From the NCBI GenBank assembly GCA_009741485.1, contig CM019228.1:11988749-12052748 (forward strand): a stretch of DNA of 64,000 nucleotides, given 5' to 3'. Origin of the DNA: Malurus cyaneus samueli. Lineage: Eukaryota > Chordata > Aves > Passeriformes > Maluridae. Below the pieces are notes generated by a model that had not been told where the DNA came from, did not search any database, and saw only the letters and a list, made by a program, of their open reading frames with translations. The stretch's first letter is position 1, and every line of letters begins with the position of its first letter. A program made the translations under genes and the position numbers. Positions 24,911 through 36,139 of this stretch are shown in pieces.

Positions 24911-27399
24911 ACTTTCATGAGTGGAAATGATGGCAGTGCTGAAGAGAATAAATTACATTTGAGTTTTGAGCAGATGTTTTTTAATACTTACTGATTTGGA
25001 GCATTTCACACTTTTTTCTGTTCTCTGCCTGGGGTTAGCACAGCTTGTAGTGCAAGTGTTATGGTCAGTGGCAGAGGTTCTTAGGTAGCTCTGCAGTGTA
25101 ATTCACTTTTGCTGGTGTTATTCCTCCTTTGATTCCAGCCTCACCTGTTCTAATTAGATTTTAGATTATTATTTTCAGGGCCAGTTACATTCCCTCTGTT
25201 AGTTTTGTTTAGGATTTCTTTGACCTTTTAAACTTCTTGAACAACCACATCTCAGACACCTACTATGATGTACTTTCCTGTCTCTTCTTTTTCCAACCTC
25301 TGGCACTAGCAGCAATATGTAAAATAATAGTAACGATGATAAATAAGCAATTAAGCATTTACTCATTAGGTAATTATTGATTTTAACTTGTAATTTTTCA
25401 AAATTAGAGTGAGCTCAAAATGCACATGAACACTTGCAGAAGCTCAGCTGACTGACTCGGTGAAACACAGTTTGTTTGATCCTTCATCCTGTGTTTGATC
25501 CCTACAGCTTCATTCACTTTTCAAGTTTATTCTGCTATAAATATTTTACTTACATATGTGATCATTTGATAATGTTATTTACTGAAGTGTGACACCTATT
25601 TTCATCTAATTTTACCTTGCTGTAACTATCTTGCCTCTGTCCACTGAAGTAGCAGATTTCTGGTTTTTCAGAGATGTGTTTTTAAGAAGATGGAGATGCC
25701 TCAACCTGCATTAAAGGATTGCACAGGGAATTCCAGACTAAAATACATATCCAGCTCTGACCAGTGCATCTGTGTTGCCGTGTAAGAAGATGGGTAAGCC
25801 CAAAAGGAATATATATGCTCTTCATGGAATGAATGATGCATAGAATATGTACGACGAATTTGTCCCTGAAAAAGCTTTGAAGAATATCTGAGCTGCAAGG
25901 CACTCAGAAGGGTGAAATCCAAAGGGTAGGCATAATTAAAATACCACAAGGACGAGGACAGCAAAGGAATTGCTTTAACAGGTAAGAGATCTGGCAGGAA
26001 TGTCAGACTTGTTGCTTCAGGACATCAGTTGCTCTCTAACTCTGAAGATAGATAAGGAGAAATTCTTCTATAAGGAGGGTTCCTTCAAGATTGTTTGCTG
26101 CAAGCCTTCTGCACAGTGTTTCTGAGTGTGTTCATGGACTTGGTTCATGGGTTTGGTAACAGCTGATTCTGGGTTGTTTCAGAAAGGTGTTAAAAAGCTC
26201 CTTGTGCCTTTGAGGGTGAGAGCCTGGTTTGAGGGAGCTGTCCAGTCCTAGCTGGAGAAGACACACATTGTGCTTAATGTTTTATTAAGTTTTTTCCTTC
26301 TTCTATATTTTCCACTAATGTGTTCTAAACGTGTAGACAATTGCAAAGAGGTGTTGGTTCTAAGAAATATTCAGCAGAATGTAAACTCATTGAAAACAAA
26401 ACCAAACCAGCATGATGTTAAGGGATGAACTAACCCTGGTTGTGGTGCTGTGGGACCACGAGTGCTCATGGCACTCTCAGGCAGCTTGGGCCCACAGCCA
26501 GTTTTCAGAGAAGTGTGAAGCTCAGACCTGCTCCTCTTTTAGGAAAGGAGCTGTGGAAGAGATGGGGGTTAGCTGTGAGAGGGAAAAGGCAGGAGCTTGC
26601 TATTAGGAGAGGATGAGGGGAGCCTGTGCTGCAGGAGCCAAAATCAAAGGTAAATTCTTATCTGGTGTAGCCCAGCTGAAGTCAGTGTCAGAGTTGCATG
26701 AAAATCAGGCTTGAAGGGAGCAGTATCAGGCCCATGTTGTTTTTCTGCTTTGTTTTTAGTCCTGTTGAACCTCATTGTGACCAAAGATTTGGAAAAATCC
26801 ATTGTAAGAAGTTTCAAAGTGAAACAAAATTCTTTATTTGAAGGGATGAGGACAACCCACAGCTTTCTGGGTGCAGTCCAGGTGTGCATTCTGTATCTGC
26901 ACTGCAGTGCTGTCAGTAGAGCTGTGTAGCTCTTCCTGAGGCACCTGTTAACAAGTTGGCCTTGATACTTCTGTCTGTGCTGCCAGAACCATAACAGACT
27001 CCATGTGCACCTTCTCCAAAAATATTACAGCTTCTGCCTCTCACTATACTCCTAGGAGTACTGATGCTCACTACCTTAAAACTACCTCAGCCATGTGTAT
27101 TTAATCTATTCATGCTCTGGACTGAAAGGCTGGGCATGTTCCTTAGTTTTAGATTTGATTTTACAAAATCTAAAATCAGCTTGAATGGATTCTGCAAGTT
27201 CTGAACCTGTTCTGGTTTTACCATTTTCTATTTGGAATCTGAAAGCCTTTTTTTGTGTGGGTCAGAGAGATAGAAATGGGGAGAGACACTCATGTGGCAG
27301 AGATCTGTGTGGATTATTCTCTGCTGCTGGCAGTCCAGGTGACTCAGTTAAAGCAGTGTAGAGCCAGCTGAGGGGCTGTTCCATCCTAATAGGGAAGAG
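24911..27399. other. Non-coding spacer with one hairpin
   Basis: AT-rich. At 27147-27175, TTTTAGATTT and AAATCTAAAA form a perfect 10-bp inverted repeat around a 9-base loop; GATTTT/AAAATC inside it gives an alternative fold. Otherwise nothing recognised. Confidence 0.5.
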
Positions 27400-27473
27400 A
27401 GAACTCCAGGGGTTAAAGGCAAAAGCATCCCTTTAATAATTAGGACAGATCAGAAGTGGAGCAAAATGTTCTT

Positions 27474-27490
27474 GCAGCTGAATCAGCTGC
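27474..27490. promoter_or_regulatory. 17-base palindrome containing two CAGCTG E-boxes
   Basis: GCAGCTGAATCAGCTGC is a perfect quasi-palindrome (8+1+8) carrying two CAGCTG E-boxes nine bases apart. bHLH dimers such as the MyoD, ASCL1 and PTF1A classes bind CAGCTG, and pairs of E-boxes are a common enhancer arrangement. Which factor, if any, binds here is unknown. Confidence 0.45.
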
Positions 27491-27824
27491 CCTCTAACCA
27501 GCCTGGAGTCTGGAGCTGGGGCCTGATGGACACTTGTACAGAATGCAATTTAATCTGTAATGGCTGAGGAGGACTCCTCAAAGTCTGCGGCAAATGGCAA
27601 TTATTGTCCCTTTTTGTCACATCCCCCCCAACCAAAACAAAAAAAAAGAGGAAAATTAATGAAAATAACAACAGGGAAGGATCCTAACTAGCATGCCCTG
27701 CCTCCCCCTTTCTCTTTAAAAATCCTCTGCAATGTAGTGACTGAAATGAGCTGCCCGGTATAATAAAATCTCTGGAGCACCAATGTGAAACGAGAATTCC
27801 TCCCCCACACACAGGCACACACAC

Positions 27825-27846
27825 CCCTGCTCCCTAATGAGCAGGG
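27825..27846. repeat. Inverted repeat, 8-bp arms, 6-base loop
   Basis: CCCTGCTC and GAGCAGGG flank CCTAAT exactly. An alternative pairing (CTCCCT/AGGGAG) is possible. Eight-base arms are common by chance; it is listed because it sits inside a candidate regulatory block. Confidence 0.6.
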
Positions 27847-28080
27847 AGACGCCAGCTCGGGGGCTGCAGCCAGTGTTAAATTAGCAGAGAAGGCCATCGA
27901 AGTGGGCTGACTCCAGCGTAAACTGCCTTAAGTGTCTGTTTATTAAATCACACCAGCGCTCAGAGTCTGCCCTGCTGCCACATCAGAGCTGTCTGCACAC
28001 AGACAAACCCTGGCCAGTCCCGGGGGAACCTGGGCCAACTGGATACTGGTGGTAATAAAGGCAGGGGGAGGAGGGAGCAG

Positions 28081-29299
28081 CCCTCACCAACAGCCCCTCG
28101 TTAGGCTCCATCATGGGTTATTCTTCTAGAGCAGAAAATCCTTTATTTAGGGTCACTGTTCACATTTGTTGCAGTGGGGAAACCATAAAGTTGTGTTTCT
28201 CTCTGTTTGTGAGCCTGAGCCTTGGAGAGTGGCTTTCCTGTGTCAGTCCTTACAGGGAGCTGTGACCTTCACTTTCAACTCAATCCTTGAGTTACACTGG
28301 GAGAAGGTTGTTAATACCCAATGATTTTCTCAAAGAATTCCCTGGTGTCAATGTATCTAAGCCTTTGGAAACAGAAAATTCTGCTGTTCAAACTTTAAGT
28401 TATCATGTTAAAGCAGGGAAAAATCAAAATGCTTCTGTATATTTGCACAGTGGGAGGCAAAGTGAGGGTTTGATTCCAGATGGGATTTCTACACTTGCCT
28501 GCTGAATAGTAATATTACCATTCTGAGGTTAAAACAGACAGCAGAGAGATATCTGAGCTGGAAACCTTGTTCTGTAAGTCAGGAGACATCACTTCTATTG
28601 CTGCTAGTTCTGAAACAAGAGCCCCACTACATTCCCTTCTTTCTCAGGGACTGGTTTTTAAATACAATTGGAACCAGGGCTGCTGGTTTATGACCCTACT
28701 ACTTATATTACCAATGGGCCTGTCTTGCTCTATACACTACACTTCCAAGATGAGTATTCCTTTCTGCATAAATCTCTGAAGAGGAATCCTGGGGAGAAGT
28801 GGATAGTCCTCTCATCCCATATGGAGGCCTAGAATGGAGTTTCGGAAAAGCATCTGAAATAGTCAAAGTTTGCTCTTGTGAATTGCATGGGCTTGCTGAA
28901 CAACTCTGAAATTTGCTTTCCACTTAGGCCTGATCTTTCTCTGTGATAAGATTTTTAAGCTTCAAAAAAGTTTCATCCATGTGTTGTTATGTCAAGACAT
29001 TGAATGCACAGCAGGCAGCTCCATTTTTTTATTTTAATAAATTGGTGGATACTTCCATACTTGTGCTCCCTATTCAGCCTGCTAGTTTGTCTTCCATGAG
29101 GTGGTTCTGCTGCTCGTAAACTTCCGGAGGCTCCATTGCAGCCCAGATGGCCCTTTCTGTAAAGCAGGTTAGGAGTCATGGTCAAGCATCCTTTTGTGAG
29201 GTGGCCCATTGACATTGGAGAAGAGTAGCAGTTGTTGAACCAATTTGTAGGAGGAAGGAGCCATGTAAAGTTTAATATGAAATGGTTGGTTTAGCTGGC
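28081..29299. other. Non-coding spacer
   Basis: No repeat or gene recognised. An AT-rich run lies at 29024-29042. Short frames only (80 codons or fewer). Confidence 0.5.
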
Positions 29300-29500
29300 A
29301 GAGAGGCAGAGGTGGGCTGTTTTCCATTTCCCTTTAAAATGTCAAACACTAATAGTCTCTTCCGATCATCCTGAGATTGCCAAATAATTGACTCCCGCCT
29401 ACAGCAAAAACCTCCCTGATCCACAAAGCAGGAAGCTGATGACAGCAATTGCCTGAACGTGTCCAAATTAGTCAACCCCTGGCAACCCCAGCAGGGTCAG
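29300..29500. promoter_or_regulatory. Weak candidate cis-regulatory block
   Basis: Compact homeodomain-like words (AAACACTAATAGTCTC, CCAAATAATTGACTCCC, CAGCAATTGCC, CCAAATTAGTCAACC) with two CpGs and no repeat. It is shorter and less distinctive than the other blocks. Confidence 0.25.
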
Positions 29501-30488
29501 CAGTGGCAGCCCAGAGGTCGTGGGGCAGCAGGAGATGGAGTTTGGAGATTGCCCTGCTTCCTGTGCCCTCTCATGCCTCCAGGACATAGCAAGGACATGA
29601 GGGATTCCCAGCTGGAGCAGCCAGCACCTGAACTGCGTGTCCAAAAGAGATGTGTTTATCCAGAGGATCTGCTGTAAATTAGTCAAACCAGGGGCTTAGG
29701 GGCAGAGTGGGAAGTGCCTGTCCCTGTGAGTGGCAGCAGAACACGTGTGTGTGGGGTGAGCCGGTGTCACACAGCCCCTGCTGGGTTTTCTCCTGGGTTT
29801 CCTTGCTTTGCTGTGTGGCACTGACCTGTTTACAACTTGCTGGGGTCTGTCCCAGGGCTGGATTATTTTTTCTGTAGCTTCGTTTGTTTTCCCACATTTC
29901 GGCAATTGATTGCAGGAAAATGTGTGTGGACATAGTATTTAGGAATACATACACAGCCCTGGAGCTCAGAGAGGAGCCAGAGAAGGGTGTCCACCAAGCC
30001 ATTCCTGAGCTTCTTCAGCACATCACTTACTTGTGCTGGGTGTTTTGCTTTTATAAAGTGGTGGCAGTAAAGCAGCAAAGAATCTCTGGCCCCATTCCCC
30101 TCTCCTGCTTTTGAAAGGGCTTCAGTGTGCCTGTGACTTCTCAAAGGCAACTCAAGCATCTAAGGGTTGTGGCCTTTTCATAAGATTATTTTAGAATCTG
30201 GAGAGAAGACAGAGGGAGAAAGAGAGAAGCATTGTCTCAGAGCTCCCAAGCAATCCCTCTGTTCCAGGCAGGATGAGAAAGTTTTAAGAGCAGGCTCTTT
30301 GTGTGCTAGGCTGTATTGCTATCTGTGCTTCCTAAAGCAGAGGAGCTGGGGCCGGGGAGCCTGCCCTGACAGCTCCCTGAGCGCGCTGCTGCAGGTCAGG
30401 ACCTCTGCCCAGGGAAGGAGCACTGCCTGTGGGCCTCCCACGTCTGCTCACGGAAAGCCTGGTTGGATGCTCTGTCACACTCTGACAA
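29501..30488. other. Non-coding spacer
   Basis: Moderately GC-rich, with overlapping frames on both strands and no domain. The longest open frame of the window starts here (30167-30772, + strand) but is judged spurious. Confidence 0.5.
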
Positions 30489-30533
30489 AGGTCACTTTTA
30501 CATCCCGTCTTCTAAAAGGTCACAGCATGACCT
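30489..30533. promoter_or_regulatory. Three nuclear-receptor half-sites in 45 bases
   Basis: AGGTCA occurs at 30489-30494 and 30517-30522, and its complement TGACCT at 30528-30533. The last two form a perfect inverted repeat with a 5-base spacer (AGGTCA-CAGCA-TGACCT). IR5 is not a classical geometry for a named receptor pair, so this is a half-site cluster rather than a specific element. Confidence 0.3.
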
Positions 30534-32489
30534 CAGGTGCAGGGGAAGAGGAGGAGGGAGAAGGCAGCTTTCTCCTTTTTTTTTTTTTAATTTGTTATCA
30601 GTGCCTGACAAAACATACCTTGTCTTTGCTCTTGTACTGCCCCCTCTCTCAACCCACACTGGCACCTTCTCTTCTTAAATGCTACAGCATAAGCTCTCCC
30701 TTTATAAGCTTCAGTTCCTGGTTCCTGGATTTTCTCCTCTTTCTCCACTTTGTTCTCTCTGCAGAGCTGTAGCTCTTGTCCCTCAGTGAATAAGCAAACA
30801 GTTCCAACCTCGCTGTGCCCCCCAGATGTAAAACTCTGCACAGAGTTCTTCACCACACCTTGAGTAAGATGCATGAGCACAAATTGCCACATGGATAGTT
30901 GTCCCGCCAAGAGCTGGGTGGGGGGACAGTAAACATCCTTCTTTTACTCATCCCGGTACACAGCAGTAAATGGGTACATCTCCTGATGGGAAAACTGCTT
31001 CCCTTCCCCTTTCTGGCAGTGATTACACGTGTCAGTGGGGCAGGGAGGACAGGTAAAGGCCAGATGCTCAGGTCTCACACACTGCTGCACAGTTGTTTCC
31101 CAAACTAGGATTTACTGAACCAGCTAGAGGACGAAAACTGGTTCTTTTCCTTGACTTAAGTAAGGTCTAATGGTTAACAAGACATTTATGTTCAAGCCCC
31201 ATACGTCTTCAATTCAAAACAAGTGTCTTTAATTGCTGGATCATCCTCCCAGTGTGATTTGAAATTTTTCACTGTCATAGAGTTTGCAGCAGCAGTGAAA
31301 TTATTTTCTACATTTCAGATGCTGTTGGAAGGGATAAATATAGGGGGTTTCTCTGTCTGCTCATTTTAATAATTCTTTGCTTAAGGGCTAGACTATGTTA
31401 TCAAACAGAGATGCTGGACATGATTCTCTGTGCAGGGACTGCAGTGACTTGTCACAGGTGCTGGACATCCTTCAAGCACCAGGCATGGGACATTAAATTT
31501 TAGAGACATGGTTGACACTGTGAGGGTAATAACTTGATACAAGTTATTTTATTGACAGCATTCATTCTTCACACAGAATTTTCTTAAGATATTTATGTAG
31601 AGCTATAAAGAGTTAGGGAAACAGGGAGGAGTCTCTTTTCAGAGAACTAGACAAATTTTCACTTTAAAATGTAATGATGTGCATATATCTCATATCTCTC
31701 TAAGGATTCTTATGCTCAAATAGGTGAGTCACATCTTTCAATATTTTTCAAGATAGTGTTCTTTTAATAGACGTACTTGCTGTGAGCCTGAAGTAATTAA
31801 GTATCTCAAGACCATCTTACTTTCAGTTGTGCTAATACCTTAAAAAATCTACATCTAATTCACAGGATCTCAGAGGAAATTGATGCAGCTTGCCGACTAC
31901 CCACCAGGTCAGTGTACCTGTTCCTGCCCTTTAACTAAGCAGATCGATAGAATTCTTGTATATTGGCCAGACCACACGAAAGTCAAAGTCTGTGGAGAAG
32001 CAGTAAGTTGTATAAGGTCAAAAACCAGGTCATGGCTGAGCTAGGAATGCCAATGAACTGGGCTACCTGTTGAGCAAAACAAGGAAGAAATAGCCATGAT
32101 GGAGAGTACCCAAAGGAGGTTTTCCAGGTACCCAGTCAGAAAGGAGATTGTTCCACTAATTGGGTCTTAAAAGGTCTTTTCTATTCTGCTTAAATTCTTA
32201 CAATATGCCCCTCACTGAGATATGAGGGTGTCTGTCTAAGGATGTCTCTCTTTTCATTCTTTTCAGCTGTGTTTATTTTCCTCCCTCCCCTTACCCATTC
32301 TTTGCAGGTTCATGAAGAGCATTCAGACCCCATGAGGGGGTCTCTACAGATCCCCTAAGAAGATTAAGCTCTCTGAATATTTCATGCCCCTGATTGACAG
32401 TTCTTGAGGACCTCTTCTAAGCCTGGCGCCCGTATTCTTGTTTAAAAAAAAGAGAGAGGGGGAATGAGACAAGAAAATCACATCCACAG
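30534..32489. other. Non-coding spacer with a perfect DR6
   Basis: T13 at 30576-30588, a 9-bp inverted repeat with triloop at 31528-31548 (AATAACTTG-ATA-CAAGTTATT), AT-rich DNA to about 31860, and AGGTCA-AAAACC-AGGTCA at 32015-32032. A tRNA-like A-box/B-box pair at 31162-31200 is too closely spaced to be a tRNA gene. No gene recognised. Confidence 0.5.
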
Positions 32490-32960
32490 AAAAAAATTGA
32501 TCCTATGGGCCCGACCTCTGCTGACAGAAGGCACTAGACAGAGGCAGCTCCTCCCGGACATCTCCCCCTCCTTTCCCTCCCACCAGTCTCTACTGAGAAA
32601 TAAAAGGAAGGTAATGGGATTTTAAGAGGCAAGGAGTAGGTATGGGAGGAGGAGGTGCTTGTGCCCCCTCCCCTGAGCCCCAATGCTGCGGCTGCCGGTC
32701 CCTCAAGAGCCATTGTGTGCCTGTGTCCCTGGCTCCCGTTCTGGGCCGTGCCCGTCCTTCCCTAACGAGCTGCGGGCCGAGCCGCCGGCGCTCATTAGGC
32801 CTGAGCCGGGAGCCAGCCCCGCGCTCCCCGTTCCGCCCCATTAAGGGTTTGCCCCTGCTTGACAGCGGGGAAAGGGAGCCGGCGACCTGTAAATTCTCAT
32901 CAGGCTGCTTGAGAGAGAGCCTCCCTGCCCCCTCAGTCAGCCCGCAAGAGGCAGCTGAGA
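32490..32960. promoter_or_regulatory. CpG-rich candidate regulatory element or minor promoter
   Basis: The core 32685-32890 holds about twenty CpGs (CTAACGAGCTGCGGGCCGAG, GCCGCCGGCGCTCATTAGGC, CCCCGCGCTCCCCGTTCCGC), the densest CpG cluster in the window. Homeodomain-like cores (CTCATTAGGC, CCCATTAAGGG) are embedded. A 125-codon + frame and an 83-codon minus frame across it are composition effects. No canonical TATA is obvious. It could be a short CpG-type promoter of an unannotated transcript or an enhancer; both are inference. Confidence 0.4.
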
Positions 32961-33589
32961 AGTTTCTCCTTTATTTAGAGAGGCAGGACCAAGGAGATCT
33001 CCTTACATGCTTGGTTTAGGAGATGTTCCTTGGTGAAAACAGGACGATGAAGGGGAGAAAGGAAGACAGAAACAGCTCTGAGCCCTTCTTACAGCTGGAG
33101 AACAGTGAGATTTGCTGCTGTGCTTGCAGTGGATCTCAGTGTGAGACTGCAATGTCCCGTGTGCTTCTGCTCCCTGCTCAGAAACTGGCACAGCTTCCTG
33201 CTGGCAAATTTATAGGAATCATCCATGGTACTGGGGGGACTCCACAATTATGACTGTGCACGTAGATGGAATGGTCACTGCTGAGTGATTAGGAGACTCC
33301 ACCAACTTTACAGCACTTTAACCTTTTCCTTGCTCAAGACTCCACAGTTTCTGGACTCAATTCAAAGTCTCTTCTTTGATGTTAGACTTGTCTTCTCAGC
33401 ATGATTAATCTGCAGCCTAATGCAGATCTCTATTAGACTTGAACATCCTTTCTGTGAAGATTCAGTTTTTCTGTGTGAAGTATGGCTGGACACTCCAGTG
33501 GCACTGTGGGCCATGTGAGTAGAGGGCTCTTTGAGGTACATGTAAGGTATTACATAGAAAAGATACAGGCAATTTTATAAAGCATCTGT
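32961..33589. other. Non-coding spacer
   Basis: Nothing recognised beyond short overlapping frames (76 codons or fewer). Confidence 0.5.
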
Positions 33590-33930
33590 TGAGCCAATTA
33601 TTTATCCAATAACATCACCTTTTTAAAGTCAATTATTATTTTATCAACTGATTGATGTCCCATTTATTTGCAATAGCCATCTTGGTGGAATGCCAAAGCC
33701 ATTCCTCGACAGTGCTTATCGTGCCAGTGTTCTCTGGATGGGGTGTGCAGCTTATGTTGCAGCTCATTATTTTGGTTTGGAGGAAAGAGAAGATGGGTGT
33801 TGATAACCATCATGGACAAGATTGGTGTGCAAGCAGAATCAAAGGAAGCTTTGGCTCTTGATAAATCTCACACCACTGATATTAAGCTTTATAAAGGCTT
33901 GATTGTTAGGGCAAAATATTGTCACCCCCT
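33590..33930. promoter_or_regulatory. Weak candidate cis-regulatory block
   Basis: Repeat-free. Motif-rich at both ends: GAGCCAATTATTTATCCAAT, AAAGTCAATTATTATTTTAT, and at the far end CAGAATCAAAGG, GATAAATCTCACACC and CTTTATAAAGGCTT around the palindrome TTTATAAA. Texture-based call only. Confidence 0.25.
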
Positions 33931-34816
33931 GCTTAGTCCTTGGCCTGTCTGTGCTTGGGTTTGTGGGCAGACATCAAACCATTCCAGAACAGTGCCAGTG
34001 GGTTTGAAGGAATTTAATCCTTTCCTGCTGAAGTGAAAAGATGGAACAGGGACTACATTGTCATCTTAACTGTAGCCAGTCACATGAAGGGGAAAAAATT
34101 AGACAGGCTTCCTCATAACCCTATCAGAGTCAGGAATAATGAATCTTAATCTATAAACCTTTTTCTAAGTTGTGAAAGAGGAATAACTATGCCCCCGGTT
34201 TTCTTGTGGTGGGTGTAGTCTCTATAGACAAAATCCTAGAACCAAGGTCAGTGGAAGCCTTTTTTAATCTGGTTCTGTAGTATAATTTTTTTCTGTCTGA
34301 TTCCTTAAAATTTCTTCCTCTAACCAGCACATGTGTCAGGCTGAGCAGAGCAGATGAGAATGACAGAGGCTGGAGACAAAGCTACCCTTGCATCATTCCC
34401 GGCTTCTGACATGGTTTACCCAGTCTCTCTCATGAATGCAGAGAAGAAGCTTTTCAAAAGTGACTGAATGCCTCCCATCCTCTCATCAATTCCTCTTTCA
34501 ATTCCAGATGAACAGCAAATAAAGCAGGGAAGGCTGAAGGTCATTTTTCTTGATGGCAATCTGCTGGTCTAACACAGACTTCTGCTTCTCATCAACCACA
34601 CTATTTCATCTGTAATTAAACTAGAGATGGTTCTTTTGGAAGGAATCTGCTGATGTTTGGAACTGAGGTGTATTCACTACGTAGCTCTGGGGTATCTACC
34701 TGTATTGGTGAGGTTAGGACAGAAATCACACATGCTGTGCTCCTGTTCCTAATGCTCTGGAGAAGCCTGTTTGCCTCCCTCTTCTGTCAGCACAGAGTTT
34801 TGAGGGAGAAATCCTT
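33931..34816. other. Non-coding spacer
   Basis: AT-rich sequence without recognised features or substantial open frames. Confidence 0.5.
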
Positions 34817-34848
34817 TCCCTGACTCAGGGAGCTGGGGTATAAATAGG
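34817..34848 (+). promoter_or_regulatory. AP-1 palindrome plus TATA box (possible core promoter)
   Basis: TCCCTGACTCAGGGA (34817-34831) is a perfect 7+1+7 palindrome centred on the AP-1 word TGACTCA. Eight bases further, TATAAATAGG (34839-34848) is a consensus TATA box in a G-rich setting, predicting initiation near 34869. No coding frame follows on the + strand, so any transcript would be non-coding or spliced. Geometry is suggestive; transcription is not shown. Confidence 0.3.
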
Positions 34849-35102
34849 CAGGCAGTAAAAATATCCCTCAGTGCTACAGGAGAACTCTAAAAGTCCTCAT
34901 CCTTGTGTGTTGGAATGGTCAAGAAGGTTTTGTGTCTTCTACCAGGAGCAATTTCTATCTCTTCTATGAAACATGGTGCCATATAGAGCTTATTGATAAT
35001 ATCACATTTTTCTGGACCAGTCATAGGAAAATAGACCTCATCTTCTGTTTCTAGACACCTGATACAGGCCAACATATTGCTCTACAGAGCAGTCCTTAGC
35101 TC
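34849..35102. other. Spacer
   Basis: Short AT-rich interval between the TATA-like element and a CR1 fragment. Its only frame is 62 codons on the minus strand, with no match. Confidence 0.5.
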
Positions 35103-35185
35103 CCTATAGAACTGTGGAATAATACAATTTGGAAGGGGTTTTTGGAGGTCATACGATCCAAGCTCAAAGGAGAAGGGGAGAGCAG
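35103..35185 (-). mobile_element. CR1 LINE 3'-end fragment
   Basis: Reads ATAGAACTGTGGAATAATAC, then AATTTGGAAGGGGTTTTTGG, AGGTCAT and GATCCAAGCTCAAAGGAGAA. It is a diverged reverse complement of the CR1 3' terminus including the AGGTCAT/TCCAA and CTCAAAG landmarks. The copy is truncated and non-functional. Confidence 0.75.
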
Positions 35186-36139
35186 TTCAGAATCCTACTC
35201 CATCCTTAATCCCATACAACTATCTTTTGCCATTAGGGTTTCCAAGAGTCAGCATTGCTGTATCCTGCCAGCCCTCCCTGCTGGAGTGGCCTTTCTGGCC
35301 TTTTTGGCTGTGGCCAAAGGAGGCTGTGTGACCTCTGTGTGGAACTATGGAACAGAGCTGGGCTGGCTTTGCTGCTGAGGGCTCCACACTGGAAGTTCAT
35401 GTCACTCATCCAAGTGAAAAACTGCACATAGCTATAGTGCTGGGTATGCTAAGAAGTAGTTATCAAAGTAATAGAAGGGGAAAACTAAGGGTTTTCATAA
35501 GGAATAAAAGAAATAGTGATGGATAATCTATGTTCCTTTTTGAAATGCTTATCCAGGTTCAAAACCAGAGTGGAATTTAAACTTGGTTTGTAGTGTTCTG
35601 AAATTTCTGGATAATTTTTTCCATTTTAATTTGTGGTTAGGAATAGAACCAGAAAGACCAAGATACCTCACAATTTACTCAAGCTTTTGGAGTTGTGAGC
35701 AGAAGTAAAAATGTACTAGAAATCACACACAAGCCAATAATTTCCTCCAAGGTTTGGAGCCTGGTTTTGCCGAGTTGGGAGGTTTGCTGCAGTTTGCAAT
35801 TAGACAGCAGTCTGGAGTGGGTCAAACCAGCATCTGGGGTTGCAAGGAGGTCTCTGTGACTGGGGCTCTTTAAAGGCCTGAAGATTTTCTCCGCATCAGG
35901 TTGCTCTACAGAGTCCAGGCAGGTTGGGAGAATCACTGCCTGTGCCTTTCCTCATAAGAAGAGATTTTTCACTAAATGTTATCAAGTCTTAAGAATGTCC
36001 CTTTAAGGGAGTGAAGGTATCAGCAGAGAGAAGCATTGATCTTGTCATCCAAAAGGGAGCTTTTCTATAGGAAAAATGATCACATTTATGTTTTCAGAGA
36101 CTGTGTTTTGCCTTGAAAAAGCTGGCTAAATTTGCAGTT
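35186..36139. other. Non-coding spacer
   Basis: No recognised element. Frames up to 85 codons without domains. Confidence 0.5.

Larger units (their letters stand above)
27400..28080. promoter_or_regulatory. Candidate cis-regulatory cluster (CNE-like)
   Basis: Three adjoining segments share enhancer-like texture. First, 27400-27600 has CTTTAATAATTAGGACAG, paired CAGCTG E-boxes and GGCAAATGGCAATTATTG. Second, 27740-27900 has CpGs (CCCGGTATAATAAAATC, ACGCCAGCTCGGG) and a hairpin at 27825-27846. Third, 27900-28080 has CCAGCGTAAACTGCC and TTATTAAATCACACCAGCG. A C-run and A-run at 27625-27650 separate the first two. Call rests on composition and motifs, not conservation. Confidence 0.4.

Noticed and set aside
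30167..30772. 201-codon open frame on the + strand, longest in the window
   Set aside because: It runs through a T13 tract giving a phenylalanine-rich segment, has no domain, and a frame of this length is within chance for six frames of 64 kb.
31162..31200. tRNA-like A-box (AGGTCTAATGG) and B-box (TGTTCAAGCCC)
   Set aside because: The boxes are only about 20 bases apart, both are imperfect, and no cloverleaf arms can be drawn.
32642..33019. 125-codon + frame in the CpG-rich patch
   Set aside because: GC-rich DNA is stop-poor on both strands; the composition is arginine/serine/proline-heavy with no domain and an opposite-strand frame overlaps it.
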